Assembly: GCF_016598485.1 (NCBI RefSeq)
Contig: NZ_JAEMUW010000004.1
Span: 62,001 to 126,000 of the forward strand
DNA from: Micromonospora coerulea
GTDB lineage: Bacteria > Actinomycetota > Actinomycetes > Mycobacteriales > Micromonosporaceae
Length of the DNA stretch: 64,000 nucleotides
Direction of reading: 5' to 3'
Positions within the stretch are counted from its first letter, which is position 1, and the number at the start of each line of letters is the position of its first letter. A program made the position numbers and the translations under genes. Below the pieces are notes generated by a model, which saw only the letters and a program-made list of their open reading frames with translations, did not search any database and was not told the origin of the DNA. Positions 52,287-60,410 of this stretch are shown piece after piece.

Positions 52287-52673
52287 ATGACCGTCGAGGG
52301 GCGAGGCTCCGGGCCCGGGACCGACGTGCTCATCCGTAAGGTCGACAGCCACCTCGCCGCTCTCCGCGCCGGCCTGCACGGCCCGGAGCTGGAGCTCGCC
52401 GAGCAGCTCGCCGGCTGCCTGCGGGAGCTGGTCATCGCCACCGCACACTCCAGCGCCGCCGACCGGGGGCTGGTCCGCGCCGCCGTGCACTACTTCGTCC
52501 TGCGCCGGGAGAGCCGCGGCCGGCTGCTCTCGGTGCGCTCGCTGGCCGCCGCGCAGCGGGTGGTCAACAAGGCCGTCCGCCAGCTCGGCCGCCCCGACCT
52601 GTTGGTGGAGACCCGCCGGGAGCGGCCGTCCCGGGCCCCGGCGCTCTCCGCCGGCGACAGCATCGGGCGCTGA
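52287..52673 (+). CDS. Hypothetical protein, 128 residues
   Basis: A soluble, mostly helical protein that I do not recognise. It has a Gly-rich start, then GTDVLIRKVDSHLAALRAGLHGPELELAEQLAGCLRELVIATAH and a basic segment RGLVRAAVHYFVLRRESRGRLLSVRSLAAAQRVVNKAVRQLGRPDLL. The basic helices could bind nucleic acid or a partner. GGAGGG lies about 9 nt before ATG 52287. The AT-rich promoter in front suggests regulated expression. It stands alone between lhr and mnhA. Confidence 0.7.
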   Translation: MTVEGRGSGPGTDVLIRKVDSHLAALRAGLHGPELELAEQLAGCLRELVIATAHSSAADRGLVRAAVHYFVLRRESRGRLLSVRSLAAAQRVVNKAVRQLGRPDLLVETRRERPSRAPALSAGDSIGR

Positions 52674-52763
52674 TCCCCGCCGGGCGGCGACCGCCGCTCA
52701 TCCCCCTCGGCGGGCCGCTGATCCGCCCGGCCCGCCGGTCCGCTGACCGGAGCCGGTCCCGCC

Positions 52764-52789
52764 GGGGCGGGTTTCCGCAAAACCGCCCC
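52764..52789 (+). terminator. Hairpin before the mnh operon
   Basis: GGGGCGG at 52764-52770 pairs with CCGCCCC at 52783-52789, extended after one mismatch by TTT/AAA around a CCGC loop. It lies between the orphan gene and mnhA and may end the former transcript. Confidence 0.45.
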
Positions 52790-52871
52790 TGTGCCGGCGA
52801 TCTGACGTCTGATCGGTCGTGGCCGGAGCGTGCCCGTCCCGGCGTGCGGTTCCCGTCTAGATGGAGCGCGC

Positions 52872-55706
52872 GTGCTCGTACTGCTGATCCTGCACCTGGT
52901 GGCGGCCCTGCTCGCGCCGCTGCTGGTCCGCTGGTGGGGTCCGCGCGCCTGCTACCCGCTCGCCCTGGCGCCGGCCGCCGCGGTCGGCTGGGCCGTCGTG
53001 CACACCCCGGCGGTCCGCGACGGCGGCGCCGTGGTCGAGACGTACCCCTGGATCGCCCAGCCCCGCCTCGACCTGGCACTGCGGGTCACCACCCTGTCCT
53101 GGCTGATGGTGCTGCTGGTCGGGGGCGTCGGCGCGCTGGTGCTGGTCTACTCCGCCCGCTACTTCCACCACGGCTCGGTGGGGCTGGCCCGGTTCGCGGC
53201 CGTGCTGGTCGCCTTCGCCGGGGCCATGCTCGGCCTGGTGGTCGCCGACGACCTGTTGCTGCTCTACGTCTTCTGGGAGCTGACCACCGTCTTCTCCTAC
53301 CTGCTCATCGGGCACAGCACGGAGCGGCGCTCCAGCCGCTGGGCGGCCGCCCAGGCGCTCACCGTGACCACCCTCGGCGGGCTGGCCATGCTGGTCGGCT
53401 TCCTCCTGCTCGGCCGGCACGCCGGCGGCTACCGGTGGTCGGCCATCGCCGCCGCCCCGCTGCCCGGCGGCGGGTACCTCGCCCTGGCGGTGCTGCTGAT
53501 CCTCACCGGGGCGCTGGCCAAGTCCGCCGTCGTGCCGTTCAGCGCCTGGCTGTCGGTGGCGATGGCCGCGCCCACCCCGGTCAGCGCGTACCTGCACGCG
53601 GCGGCGATGGTGAAGGCCGGGGTCTACCTGGTCGGGCTGCTCGCCCCGGTGCTCGCGATCGCCGGCCCGTGGCGGCCGGTCACCGTGGTCGCCGGGCTGG
53701 TCACCCTGGTCGTCGGGGGCTGGGCGGCGCTGCGGCAGACCGACCTCAAGCTGCTGCTGGCGTACGGGACGGTCAGCCAGCTCGGCCTGCTCACCGTGGT
53801 GATCGGCGCGGGCACCCCGAAGGCGGCGCTGGCCGGTACCGCGATGCTGCTGGCGCACGCGCTGTTCAAGGCGGCGCTGTTCCTCGTCGTCGGCCTCCTC
53901 GACCACACCTCCGGCACCCGTGACCTGCGGGAACTGTCCGGGGTCGGGCGTACCGCGCCGCTGCTGGCGGTGGTGGCCGGGCTCGCCGCCGCCTCGATGG
54001 CCGGGCTGCCGCCGCTGCTGGGCTTCGTCGCGAAGGAGGCCGTCCTCGCCGCCTTCGCCGATCGGCCGCTGGTGCTCGCCGTACTGGTCGGCGGCACCGC
54101 CCTCACCGTCGCGTACAGCATCCGGTTCCTCTGGGGGGCCTTCGCCACCCGTCCGGGTGAGCCGGCCACCGAGCTCGCCCCCGCGCCCGCCGCGATGCTG
54201 GCGCCGCCGGCTCTGCTCGCCGCCGTCGGGCTGGCCGCCGGTCCCGCCGCCGGTTGGCTGGGCGGGCTGCTCCACCCGTACGCCGAGCTCTTCGGCCCGG
54301 TGGAGGAGCACCTCGCGCTCTGGCACGGGCCGACGCCGGCGCTCGGGCTCTCCGCGGTCGCGATCGCCGGCGGCGTCGCGCTGCACCTGGCCCGCGGCCC
54401 GCTCGCCCCCGCGCTGGCCCGGCTCCGCTTTCCGGTGGGCGGCAACCAGGGCTACGAGTGGATCACCCATCGCTTCGACCGGGTCGCCATCGAGGTCACC
54501 GGCGCCACCCAGCGCGGCTCCCTGCCGCAGTACCTCGGCACCGTGCTGCTCGCGCTGGTGCTGGTGCCCGGCACGGCGATGCTGGCCGCCCGCCCCTGGC
54601 AGGCGGAGATCGCCATCTGGGACACCCCCGCCCAGTTGGTGGTCTGCCTCGTGATCGCGGTGGCCGCGCTGCTCGCGGTCCGTGCCCGCCGCCGGCTCAC
54701 CGCGATGCTGCTGGTCGGGGTGACCGGCTACGGCACCGCGATGATGTTCGTCCTCTACGGCGCGCCCGACCTGGCGCTCACCCAGTTCCTGGTGGAGACG
54801 GCCACCATCGCGGTCTTCGTGCTGGTGCTGCGCCGGCTGCCGGATCGCTTCTCGGCCCGGCCGCTGCGCCGCAGCCGGTGGCTGCGGCGGGGCATCGCGG
54901 TGGCGGCCGGGCTGGTGCTGGCCGGTCTCGCCCTGGCCGCGGCCGGCGCCCGGCGGACGCCGTCGATCTCGCTCGCCTTCCCCGAGCTGGCGGTCGCCCA
55001 GGGCTACGGCCGCAACGTGGTCAACGTGACCCTGGTCGACATCCGGGCCTGGGACACCATGGGCGAGATCGCCGTGCTGGTGGTGGCCGCGACCGGGGTG
55101 GCCAGCCTGATCTTCGAACGCTCCCGCACCGGGCCGCGACCGCGCCGTCCCGTGCCGGCCGCGCCCCGCCGGGACCGGCGGCCGGTCTGGCTACGCGGGG
55201 GAAGCACTCTGCGTGAGCGGCGCCGGTCGATCGTCTTCGAGGTGGTCACCCGGCTGATCTTCCACACCGTGCTGCTGCTCTCCCTGTTCGTGCTCTTCTC
55301 CGGGCACAACGCCCCCGGTGGCGGCTTCGCCGGCGGCCTGGTGGCCAGCCTGGCCCTCACCCTGCGCTATCTGGCCGGCGGCCGGTACGAGCTGGCCGAG
55401 GCCGCCCCGGTCGGGGCCGGGACGGTGCTCGGCACCGGGCTGGCCGTCTCGGTCGGCAGCGGCGTGGCCGGTCTGCTGTTCGCCGGCTCGGTCCTGCAGA
55501 GCGTCAAGGTCGACCTCTGGCTGCCCCTGCTCGGACACCTCTACCTGGTCACCTCGCTCTTCTTCGACATCGGCGTCTACCTGGTCGTGGTCGGGCTGGT
55601 GCTGGACATCCTGCGCAGCCTCGGCGCCGAGGTGGACCGGCACATCGAGGCCAGCGGCAGACAGGACGGGGGACTGGCGGTCGAGCGGGAGGGGGAGCGG
55701 ACGTGA
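52872..55706 (+). CDS. mnhA: Mrp/Mnh cation/H+ antiporter subunit A with fused subunit B domain
   Basis: A 944-residue membrane protein of the multisubunit Na+(K+)/H+ antiporter, related to complex I NuoL. About 20 membrane helices are visible; FWELTTVFSYLLIGHSTE, AKSAVVPFSAWLSVAMAAPTPVSAYLHAAAMVKAG and LLAYGTVSQLGLLTVVIG are diagnostic. The C-terminal 180 residues (VTRLIFHTVLLLSLFVLFSGHNAPGGGFAGGLVASLALTLRYL) are the MnhB domain, so A and B are one chain, as is usual in actinobacteria. GTG 52872 has GGAG 5 nt upstream. The stop overlaps mnhC by GTGA. Confidence 0.94.
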   Translation: MLVLLILHLVAALLAPLLVRWWGPRACYPLALAPAAAVGWAVVHTPAVRDGGAVVETYPWIAQPRLDLALRVTTLSWLMVLLVGGVGALVLVYSARYFHHGSVGLARFAAVLVAFAGAMLGLVVADDLLLLYVFWELTTVFSYLLIGHSTERRSSRWAAAQALTVTTLGGLAMLVGFLLLGRHAGGYRWSAIAAAPLPGGGYLALAVLLILTGALAKSAVVPFSAWLSVAMAAPTPVSAYLHAAAMVKAGVYLVGLLAPVLAIAGPWRPVTVVAGLVTLVVGGWAALRQTDLKLLLAYGTVSQLGLLTVVIGAGTPKAALAGTAMLLAHALFKAALFLVVGLLDHTSGTRDLRELSGVGRTAPLLAVVAGLAAASMAGLPPLLGFVAKEAVLAAFADRPLVLAVLVGGTALTVAYSIRFLWGAFATRPGEPATELAPAPAAMLAPPALLAAVGLAAGPAAGWLGGLLHPYAELFGPVEEHLALWHGPTPALGLSAVAIAGGVALHLARGPLAPALARLRFPVGGNQGYEWITHRFDRVAIEVTGATQRGSLPQYLGTVLLALVLVPGTAMLAARPWQAEIAIWDTPAQLVVCLVIAVAALLAVRARRRLTAMLLVGVTGYGTAMMFVLYGAPDLALTQFLVETATIAVFVLVLRRLPDRFSARPLRRSRWLRRGIAVAAGLVLAGLALAAAGARRTPSISLAFPELAVAQGYGRNVVNVTLVDIRAWDTMGEIAVLVVAATGVASLIFERSRTGPRPRRPVPAAPRRDRRPVWLRGGSTLRERRRSIVFEVVTRLIFHTVLLLSLFVLFSGHNAPGGGFAGGLVASLALTLRYLAGGRYELAEAAPVGAGTVLGTGLAVSVGSGVAGLLFAGSVLQSVKVDLWLPLLGHLYLVTSLFFDIGVYLVVVGLVLDILRSLGAEVDRHIEASGRQDGGLAVEREGERT

Positions 55707-56179
55707 GAGGCGGGGCGGGACCGACCCTGGTCCTGGTGGTCGCCGTCGGGGTGCTGGTCGCCACCGGCGTCACCCTGCTGCTGGAGCGGAGCCTGACCCG
55801 GATCCTGCTCGGGGTGATCCTGCTCGGCAACGGGGTGAACCTGCTGATCCTGCTCGGCGGCCGGTCCGGCGCCGCGCCCCTGGTCGGGCTCGCGCCGGCC
55901 GGGCAGACCAGCGACGCGCTGCCTCAGGCGATGGTGCTCACCGCTGTGGTGATCACCTTCGGGCTGACCGCGTTCGTGCTCGCGGTCGCGTACCGGAGCT
56001 GGTATCTCAGCGGCGACGACGAGGTGCAGGACGACCTGGAGGACCGGCAGATCGTCCGGCTCGCGGAGCGGAACGAGGTGCCCACCGCGGACCTCGGCGG
56101 CGAGGGCCCGGACAACGACCCGGAGCAGGTCGATCCCGGACCCGCGCTGCGCCGGCTGCGCCGGGGAGACCGGCGGTGA
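55703..56179 (+). CDS. mnhC: Mrp/Mnh antiporter subunit C
   Basis: A 158-residue NuoK-like subunit: VAVGVLVATGVTLLLERSLTRILLGVILLGNGVNLLILLGG, then ALPQAMVLTAVVITFGLTAFVLAVAYRSW. It has three membrane helices and an acidic C-terminal tail of about 45 residues (DDEVQDDLEDRQIVRLAERNEVP), typical of actinobacterial MnhC. The GTG start overlaps the mnhA stop and its stop overlaps mnhD, both by 4 nt, so translation is coupled and subunit ratios are likely fixed. Confidence 0.94.
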   Translation: MRGGAGPTLVLVVAVGVLVATGVTLLLERSLTRILLGVILLGNGVNLLILLGGRSGAAPLVGLAPAGQTSDALPQAMVLTAVVITFGLTAFVLAVAYRSWYLSGDDEVQDDLEDRQIVRLAERNEVPTADLGGEGPDNDPEQVDPGPALRRLRRGDRR

Positions 56180-57684
56180 CGCCCCCGCTGGTGCCGTTGC
56201 CGGTGGTGCTGCCGCTGCTCGGCGCCGCGCTCACCCTGATCCTGGCCCACCGGCCCGGGCTGCAACGGTCGGTCAGCGTGGTCGGCCTCACCACCACCCT
56301 CGCGGTCGCGGTGGCACTGCTGGTCCAGGCGTACCGGCACGGGCCGGTGGTGGTCCAGGTCGGTGGCTGGCCGGCCCCGGTCGGCATCGTGCTGGTCGCC
56401 GACCAGCTCGCCGCGCTGATGCTGGTGGTCTCCTCGGCGGTGACGCTCTGCGTGCTGCTCTACTCCATCGGCCAGGGGCGCGGCGAGATCGGCGAGACCG
56501 CGCCGGTCAGCATCTTCCACCCCACCTACCTGGTGCTGACCGCCGGCGTCACCAACGCCTTCCTGGCCGGAGACCTGTTCAACCTCTTCGTCGGCTTCGA
56601 GATCCTGCTGGCGGCGAGCTTCGTGCTGATCACCCTCGGCGGCACCGAGACCCGGATCCGGACCGGCTCCACGTACGTGGTGGTCAGCATCCTCTCCTCG
56701 ATGATCTTCCTGGCCGCGGTGGGCCTGGTGTACGCGGCCACCGGCACCCTCAACATGGCCCAGCTCGCCGGGCGGCTGGACGGCCTGCCCGACGGCGTAC
56801 GGCTGAGCCTGCAGCTGATGCTCCTGCTCGCCTTCGGCATCAAGGCGGCGGTCTTCCCGGTCTCCGCCTGGCTGCCGGACAGCTACCCCACCGCGCCGGC
56901 CCCGGTCACCGCGGTCTTCGCCGGCCTGCTCACCAAGGTCGGCGTGTACGCGATCATCCGCACCGAGACGCTGCTCTTCCCCGGCGGCGAGGCGGACCGG
57001 CTGCTGCTGGTGGTGGCCGGGCTCACCATGCTGGTCGGCATCCTCGGCGCGGTGGCGCAGTCCGACATGAAGCGGCTGTTCTCCTTCACCCTGGTCAGCC
57101 ACATCGGCTACATGATCTTCGGAGTGGCGCTCAGCAGCGTCGCCGGCCTCTCCGGGGCGATCTTCTACGTGGTGCACCACATCACCATCCAGACCACCCT
57201 GTTCCTGGTCGCCGGCCTGGTCGAGGAGCGGGCCGGCAGCACCGACCTGCGCCGCCTCGGCGGGCTGGCCCGGGTCGCCCCGCTGCTCGCGGTGCTCTTC
57301 TTCGTCCCGGCGATGAACCTCGCCGGCATCCCGCCCCTCTCCGGCTTCCTGGGCAAGCTGGGCCTGCTCCAGGCCGGCGTGGCGGCCGGCGGCGTGCTGC
57401 CCGGGGTGCTCGTCGCGGCGGGCGCGGTGACCAGCCTGCTCACCCTGTACGTCGCCTCCCGGGTGTGGAACATCGCGTTCTGGCGGGCGCCCCGGCTGGC
57501 CACCGCCGAGCCGACCGTACGGCTGCCGGCGCTGATGACCGGCGCGACCACGGCCCTGGTCGCGCTCGGCGTGGCGCTGACGCTGGCCGCCGGGCCGCTG
57601 TTCCAGGTGACCGCGGACGCCGCCAGCGACCTGCGGGCCCGCACCCCGTACGTGCGGGCGGTGTTCCCGGGCGGCGTGCCGTGA
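56176..57684 (+). CDS. mnhD: Mrp/Mnh antiporter subunit D
   Basis: A 502-residue proton-pumping subunit related to NuoN/NuoM. Markers are TYLVLTAGVTNAFLAGDLFNLFVGFEILLAASFVLITLGG, GIKAAVFPVSAWLPDSYPTAPAPVTAVFAGLLTKVGVYAIIRTE with the conserved Lys residues, and FSFTLVSHIGYMIFGVAL. About 14 membrane helices are expected. GTG 56176 overlaps the mnhC stop; its stop overlaps mnhE by 4 nt. Confidence 0.95.
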   Translation: MTPPLVPLPVVLPLLGAALTLILAHRPGLQRSVSVVGLTTTLAVAVALLVQAYRHGPVVVQVGGWPAPVGIVLVADQLAALMLVVSSAVTLCVLLYSIGQGRGEIGETAPVSIFHPTYLVLTAGVTNAFLAGDLFNLFVGFEILLAASFVLITLGGTETRIRTGSTYVVVSILSSMIFLAAVGLVYAATGTLNMAQLAGRLDGLPDGVRLSLQLMLLLAFGIKAAVFPVSAWLPDSYPTAPAPVTAVFAGLLTKVGVYAIIRTETLLFPGGEADRLLLVVAGLTMLVGILGAVAQSDMKRLFSFTLVSHIGYMIFGVALSSVAGLSGAIFYVVHHITIQTTLFLVAGLVEERAGSTDLRRLGGLARVAPLLAVLFFVPAMNLAGIPPLSGFLGKLGLLQAGVAAGGVLPGVLVAAGAVTSLLTLYVASRVWNIAFWRAPRLATAEPTVRLPALMTGATTALVALGVALTLAAGPLFQVTADAASDLRARTPYVRAVFPGGVP

Positions 57685-58304
57685 CGCCCGGTGCCGGCGT
57701 CGGGCCGGCGGCCGGCGACGGTCCGGGCGGCCCGCGGCGGGTGGCGGTCGGGCGCGGTGGCCGGCGCCGCGACCAGGCGGTCGCGCTCGGCTGGCTGGTA
57801 CTCATCTGGCTGCTGCTGTGGGGGGACGTCTCCTGGGGCAACCTGCTCGGCGGGCTGGTCGTCGGCGTCGCCGTGCTGCTGTTCTTCCCGCTGCCGCCGG
57901 TCACCTTCGGCGGCCGGCTCCGCCCCGGCGCGCTGCTCGTGCTGGCGGCCACCTTCGCCGCCGAGCTGATCAGCGCGAGCGTCCGCGTCGCCGCGGTCGC
58001 GGTCCGCCCCGGCTACCGCCCGCGGGGCGCGATCATCGCGGTGCCGCTGCGCGTGCGCACCGACCTCAACCTGGCCCTCACCGCCGAGGTGATCTCCCTG
58101 GTCCCGGGCACCCTCATCCTCGACGTGGACCGGGACCAGGGCGTCCTCTACGTGCACGTGCTCGACGTGCGCGGGCCCGGCGACCTGGCCGCGAGCCGCG
58201 ACCGGGTGCTGACCGTCGAGCGGCGCGTCGTCCGCGCCATCGGCTCCGCCGCCGAGGTACGCCAACTGCACACCCCACCCGCCGACCGGAGGAAGAAATC
58301 GTGA
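57681..58304 (+). CDS. mnhE: Mrp/Mnh antiporter subunit E
   Basis: A 207-residue subunit E: WLVLIWLLLWGDVSWGNLLGGLVVGVAVLLFFPLPP and LLVLAATFAAELISASVRVAAVAVRPGYRPRGAIIAVPLRVRTDLNLALTAEVISLVPGTLILDVDRDQGVLYVHVLD. The N-terminal 40 residues before the first helix are Pro/Gly/Arg-rich and longer than in many MnhE proteins. The start GTG 57681 overlaps the mnhD stop; earlier in-frame starts lie inside mnhD and are rejected. The stop overlaps mnhF. Confidence 0.93.
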   Translation: MTPGAGVGPAAGDGPGGPRRVAVGRGGRRRDQAVALGWLVLIWLLLWGDVSWGNLLGGLVVGVAVLLFFPLPPVTFGGRLRPGALLVLAATFAAELISASVRVAAVAVRPGYRPRGAIIAVPLRVRTDLNLALTAEVISLVPGTLILDVDRDQGVLYVHVLDVRGPGDLAASRDRVLTVERRVVRAIGSAAEVRQLHTPPADRRKKS

Positions 58305-58564
58305 CCGCGCTGCTCGCCGTCGTGCTGACCGTGCTGTTCTCGGTCACCGCCCTGCTCGCCCTGGCCCGCATCTATCGGGGGCCCTCGCTGGTGGACCGGG
58401 TCGTCGGCGCCGACCTGCTGCTCTCCGTCATGCTCGGCGCGGTCGGTGCCGAGGCGGCGATCAACCGGCACGCCAGCACCCTGCCCGTGCTGGTCGCGCT
58501 CTCCCTGCTCGGCTTCGTCGGCTCGGTGGCCATGGTCCGCTTCGCCGTTCGGGAAGAGGCGTGA
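58301..58564 (+). CDS. mnhF: Mrp/Mnh antiporter subunit F
   Basis: An 87-residue three-helix subunit F: AVVLTVLFSVTALLALARIYRGPSLVDRVVGADLLLSVMLGAVGAEAAINRHASTLPVLVALSLLGFVGSVAMVRFA. The RIYRGPSLVDRVVGAD motif is the family signature. GTG 58301 overlaps the mnhE stop (GTGA), with AGGAAGAA upstream, and the stop overlaps mnhG by 4 nt. Confidence 0.93.
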   Translation: MTALLAVVLTVLFSVTALLALARIYRGPSLVDRVVGADLLLSVMLGAVGAEAAINRHASTLPVLVALSLLGFVGSVAMVRFAVREEA

Positions 58565-58893
58565 CGGGCCTGGTGGCCGACTGGCTCGGCGCGGCCTGCC
58601 TGACCGCCGGTGCGCTGCTCAGCCTGGCCGCCGGGATCGGCGTGCTGCGCTTCCCCGACGTGCTGGACCGGATGCACGCCGCCACCAAACCGCAGGTGCT
58701 CGGGGTGCTGCTCCTGCTGGCCGGGGTGGCGCTGCGGCTGCGTACGGCGTCCGACGTCGGCATGCTCGTGCTGGTCGCGGTCTTCCAGCTGGCCACCGCG
58801 CCGGTCGCCGCGCAGATGGTCGGCCGGGCCGCGTACCGGTCGGGCCGGGTCGACCGGGCGCTGCTCGACACCGACGAGCTGGCCGACCGCTGA
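58561..58893 (+). CDS. mnhG: Mrp/Mnh antiporter subunit G
   Basis: A 110-residue subunit G: LTAGALLSLAAGIGVLRFPDVLDRMHAATKPQVLGVLLLLAGVALRLR, the RFPDVxxRxHAATK signature, then AVFQLATAPVAAQMVGRAAYRSG. It is the last gene of the mnh operon, joined to mnhF by GTGA. All six genes overlap in series, so the operon encodes a complete group-2 type Mrp complex (A+B fused, C, D, E, F, G). Confidence 0.94.
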   Translation: MTGLVADWLGAACLTAGALLSLAAGIGVLRFPDVLDRMHAATKPQVLGVLLLLAGVALRLRTASDVGMLVLVAVFQLATAPVAAQMVGRAAYRSGRVDRALLDTDELADR

Positions 58894-58947
58894 GCGGGGA
58901 GAACCGGACAACTGCGCCACCTTCAGCGGGCGTCCAGCCAGCCCCGA

Positions 58948-58959
58948 TAAAATGGGGGC
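58948..58959 (+). promoter_or_regulatory. -10 element for the CNNM locus
   Basis: TAAAAT at 58948-58953, the best -10 in this part of the window, is 6 nt before ATG 58960. This predicts a transcript that begins at the first base of a short upstream ORF. Confidence 0.6.
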
Positions 58960-59061
58960 ATGATCGACTCCTCTGCCCAGGAGGGCAGCAGTAGCCAGCC
59001 GGGTCGTGCCCGGCATCCGCTCGCCCCGACGACCCCGGGAGCCCTGAACCTCCCGTGCTGA
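58960..59061 (+). CDS. Leaderless upstream ORF, 33 codons
   Basis: ATG 58960 to TGA 59061 encodes 33 residues, Ser/Gln-rich (MIDSSAQEGSSSQPGRARHP) and ending LNLPC. It starts exactly at the predicted transcription start and its last codons overlap the GTG (59055) of the CNNM gene in another frame. There is no ribosome binding site for that GTG, so translation of the downstream gene probably depends on ribosomes finishing this ORF. Confidence 0.5.
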   Translation: MIDSSAQEGSSSQPGRARHPLAPTTPGALNLPC

Positions 59062-60410
59062 TCGTCGTGGGTCTCGTACTCATCTTCGTGCTCACCGCCG
59101 CCACCGGTTACTTCGTGGCCCAGGAGTTCGGCTACGTCGCCGTGGACCGCGGCAAGCTCAAGCAGCTTGCCGACGGCGGCGACGTGTCCGCCGCCCGGGC
59201 CCTGGAAGTGACCGGCCGGCTGTCGTTCATGCTCTCCGGCGCCCAGCTCGGCATCACCGTGACCGCCCTGCTGGTCGGTTACGTCGCCGAGCCGTACCTG
59301 GGCGCCGGGCTGGCCGAGCTGCTCGGCGTCGCCGGGATCTCCACCGGGGTCAGCCTGCCGCTCTCGGTGGTGCTGGCCCTGATCCTCGCCACCGTGGTGC
59401 AGATGGTCCTCGGCGAGCTGGCCCCGAAGAACCTGGCCATCGCCCGCGCCGTACCCATCGCGCGGGCGCTGAGCCGGTCCACCCTGCTCTACCTGAAGCT
59501 CGCCGGCCCGGTGATCACCCTCTTCGACCGGGCCGCCGTCCGGCTGCTCCGCCGGATCGGCATCGAGCCGATCGAGGAACTGCCCAGCGGCGCCACCCCG
59601 GAGGACCTGGAGCAGATCATCGCCGAGTCCCGCGAGGAGGGCAGCCTCGACGCCGAGATGTCCGACCTGCTCGACCGGGGCCTGGACTTCCGCGAGCTGA
59701 CCGCCGGGGAGGCCATGGTGCCCCGGGTCGACGTGCACACCGTGCGCGCCGACGAGCCGGTCAGCCGGGTCGTCGAACTGCTCGACACCGGCCACTCCCG
59801 CTTCCCGGTCCGCGGCGCGGAGGGCGTCGACGACCTGGTGGGCGTGGTCGGCATCGCCGACGTGCTCGGCGTGCCGCCGGCGCGGCGGGCGACCACCCGG
59901 GTCGGCGCCGTGGCCGTACCGCCGCTGCTGGTGCCGGAGACGCTGCCGCTGCCGACGGTGCTGGACCGGCTCCGGGTCGGCCACCGGCAGCTCGCCTGCG
60001 TGGTCGACGAGTACGGCGGCTTCGCCGGCGTGATCACCCTGGAGGACATCGCGGAGGAGCTGGTCGGGCCGATCCGCGACGAGGACGACCCGCCGGAGCG
60101 GGCCCCGGCCCGGCAGGACGACGGCTCCTGGGTGGTGCCGGCCCGCTGGCGGATCGACGAGGTCGCCGACAGCACCGGCATCTCACTGCCTGAGGCCCCC
60201 GAGTACGACACCATTTCCGGGCTGGTCATGCGGGAGCTGGGCCGGGTGCCCGAGGTCGGCGACCGGTTGGAGATCAGCCTCGCTGCCGACGGCGAGGAGC
60301 CCGACGTCGAGCCGCGCGCCCTGGTCGAGGTGCTGGCCGTGGACCGGCACGTCGCCGACTCGGTCCGGCTCCGGATGGCCGGGGTCGAGGGTCGGGAGGA
60401 GGCGGCATGA
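59055..60410 (+). CDS. CNNM/CorC family transporter with CBS pair (first of two)
   Basis: A 451-residue hemolysin-C/CNNM protein. The DUF21 membrane domain has FVLTAATGYFVAQEFGYVAVDRGKL, LSFMLSGAQLGITVTALLVGYVAEPY and MVLGELAPKNLAIARA. A CBS pair follows (GEAMVPRVDVHTVRADEPVSRVVELLDTGHSRFPVRG and CVVDEYGGFAGVITLEDIAEELVG). The C-terminal CorC_HlyC domain is SWVVPARWRIDEVADSTGISLPE. Relatives transport Mg2+ or other divalent ions or protect against them. GTG 59055 lies inside an upstream ORF. Its stop overlaps the second CNNM gene by ATGA. Confidence 0.92.
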   Translation: MLIVVGLVLIFVLTAATGYFVAQEFGYVAVDRGKLKQLADGGDVSAARALEVTGRLSFMLSGAQLGITVTALLVGYVAEPYLGAGLAELLGVAGISTGVSLPLSVVLALILATVVQMVLGELAPKNLAIARAVPIARALSRSTLLYLKLAGPVITLFDRAAVRLLRRIGIEPIEELPSGATPEDLEQIIAESREEGSLDAEMSDLLDRGLDFRELTAGEAMVPRVDVHTVRADEPVSRVVELLDTGHSRFPVRGAEGVDDLVGVVGIADVLGVPPARRATTRVGAVAVPPLLVPETLPLPTVLDRLRVGHRQLACVVDEYGGFAGVITLEDIAEELVGPIRDEDDPPERAPARQDDGSWVVPARWRIDEVADSTGISLPEAPEYDTISGLVMRELGRVPEVGDRLEISLAADGEEPDVEPRALVEVLAVDRHVADSVRLRMAGVEGREEAA

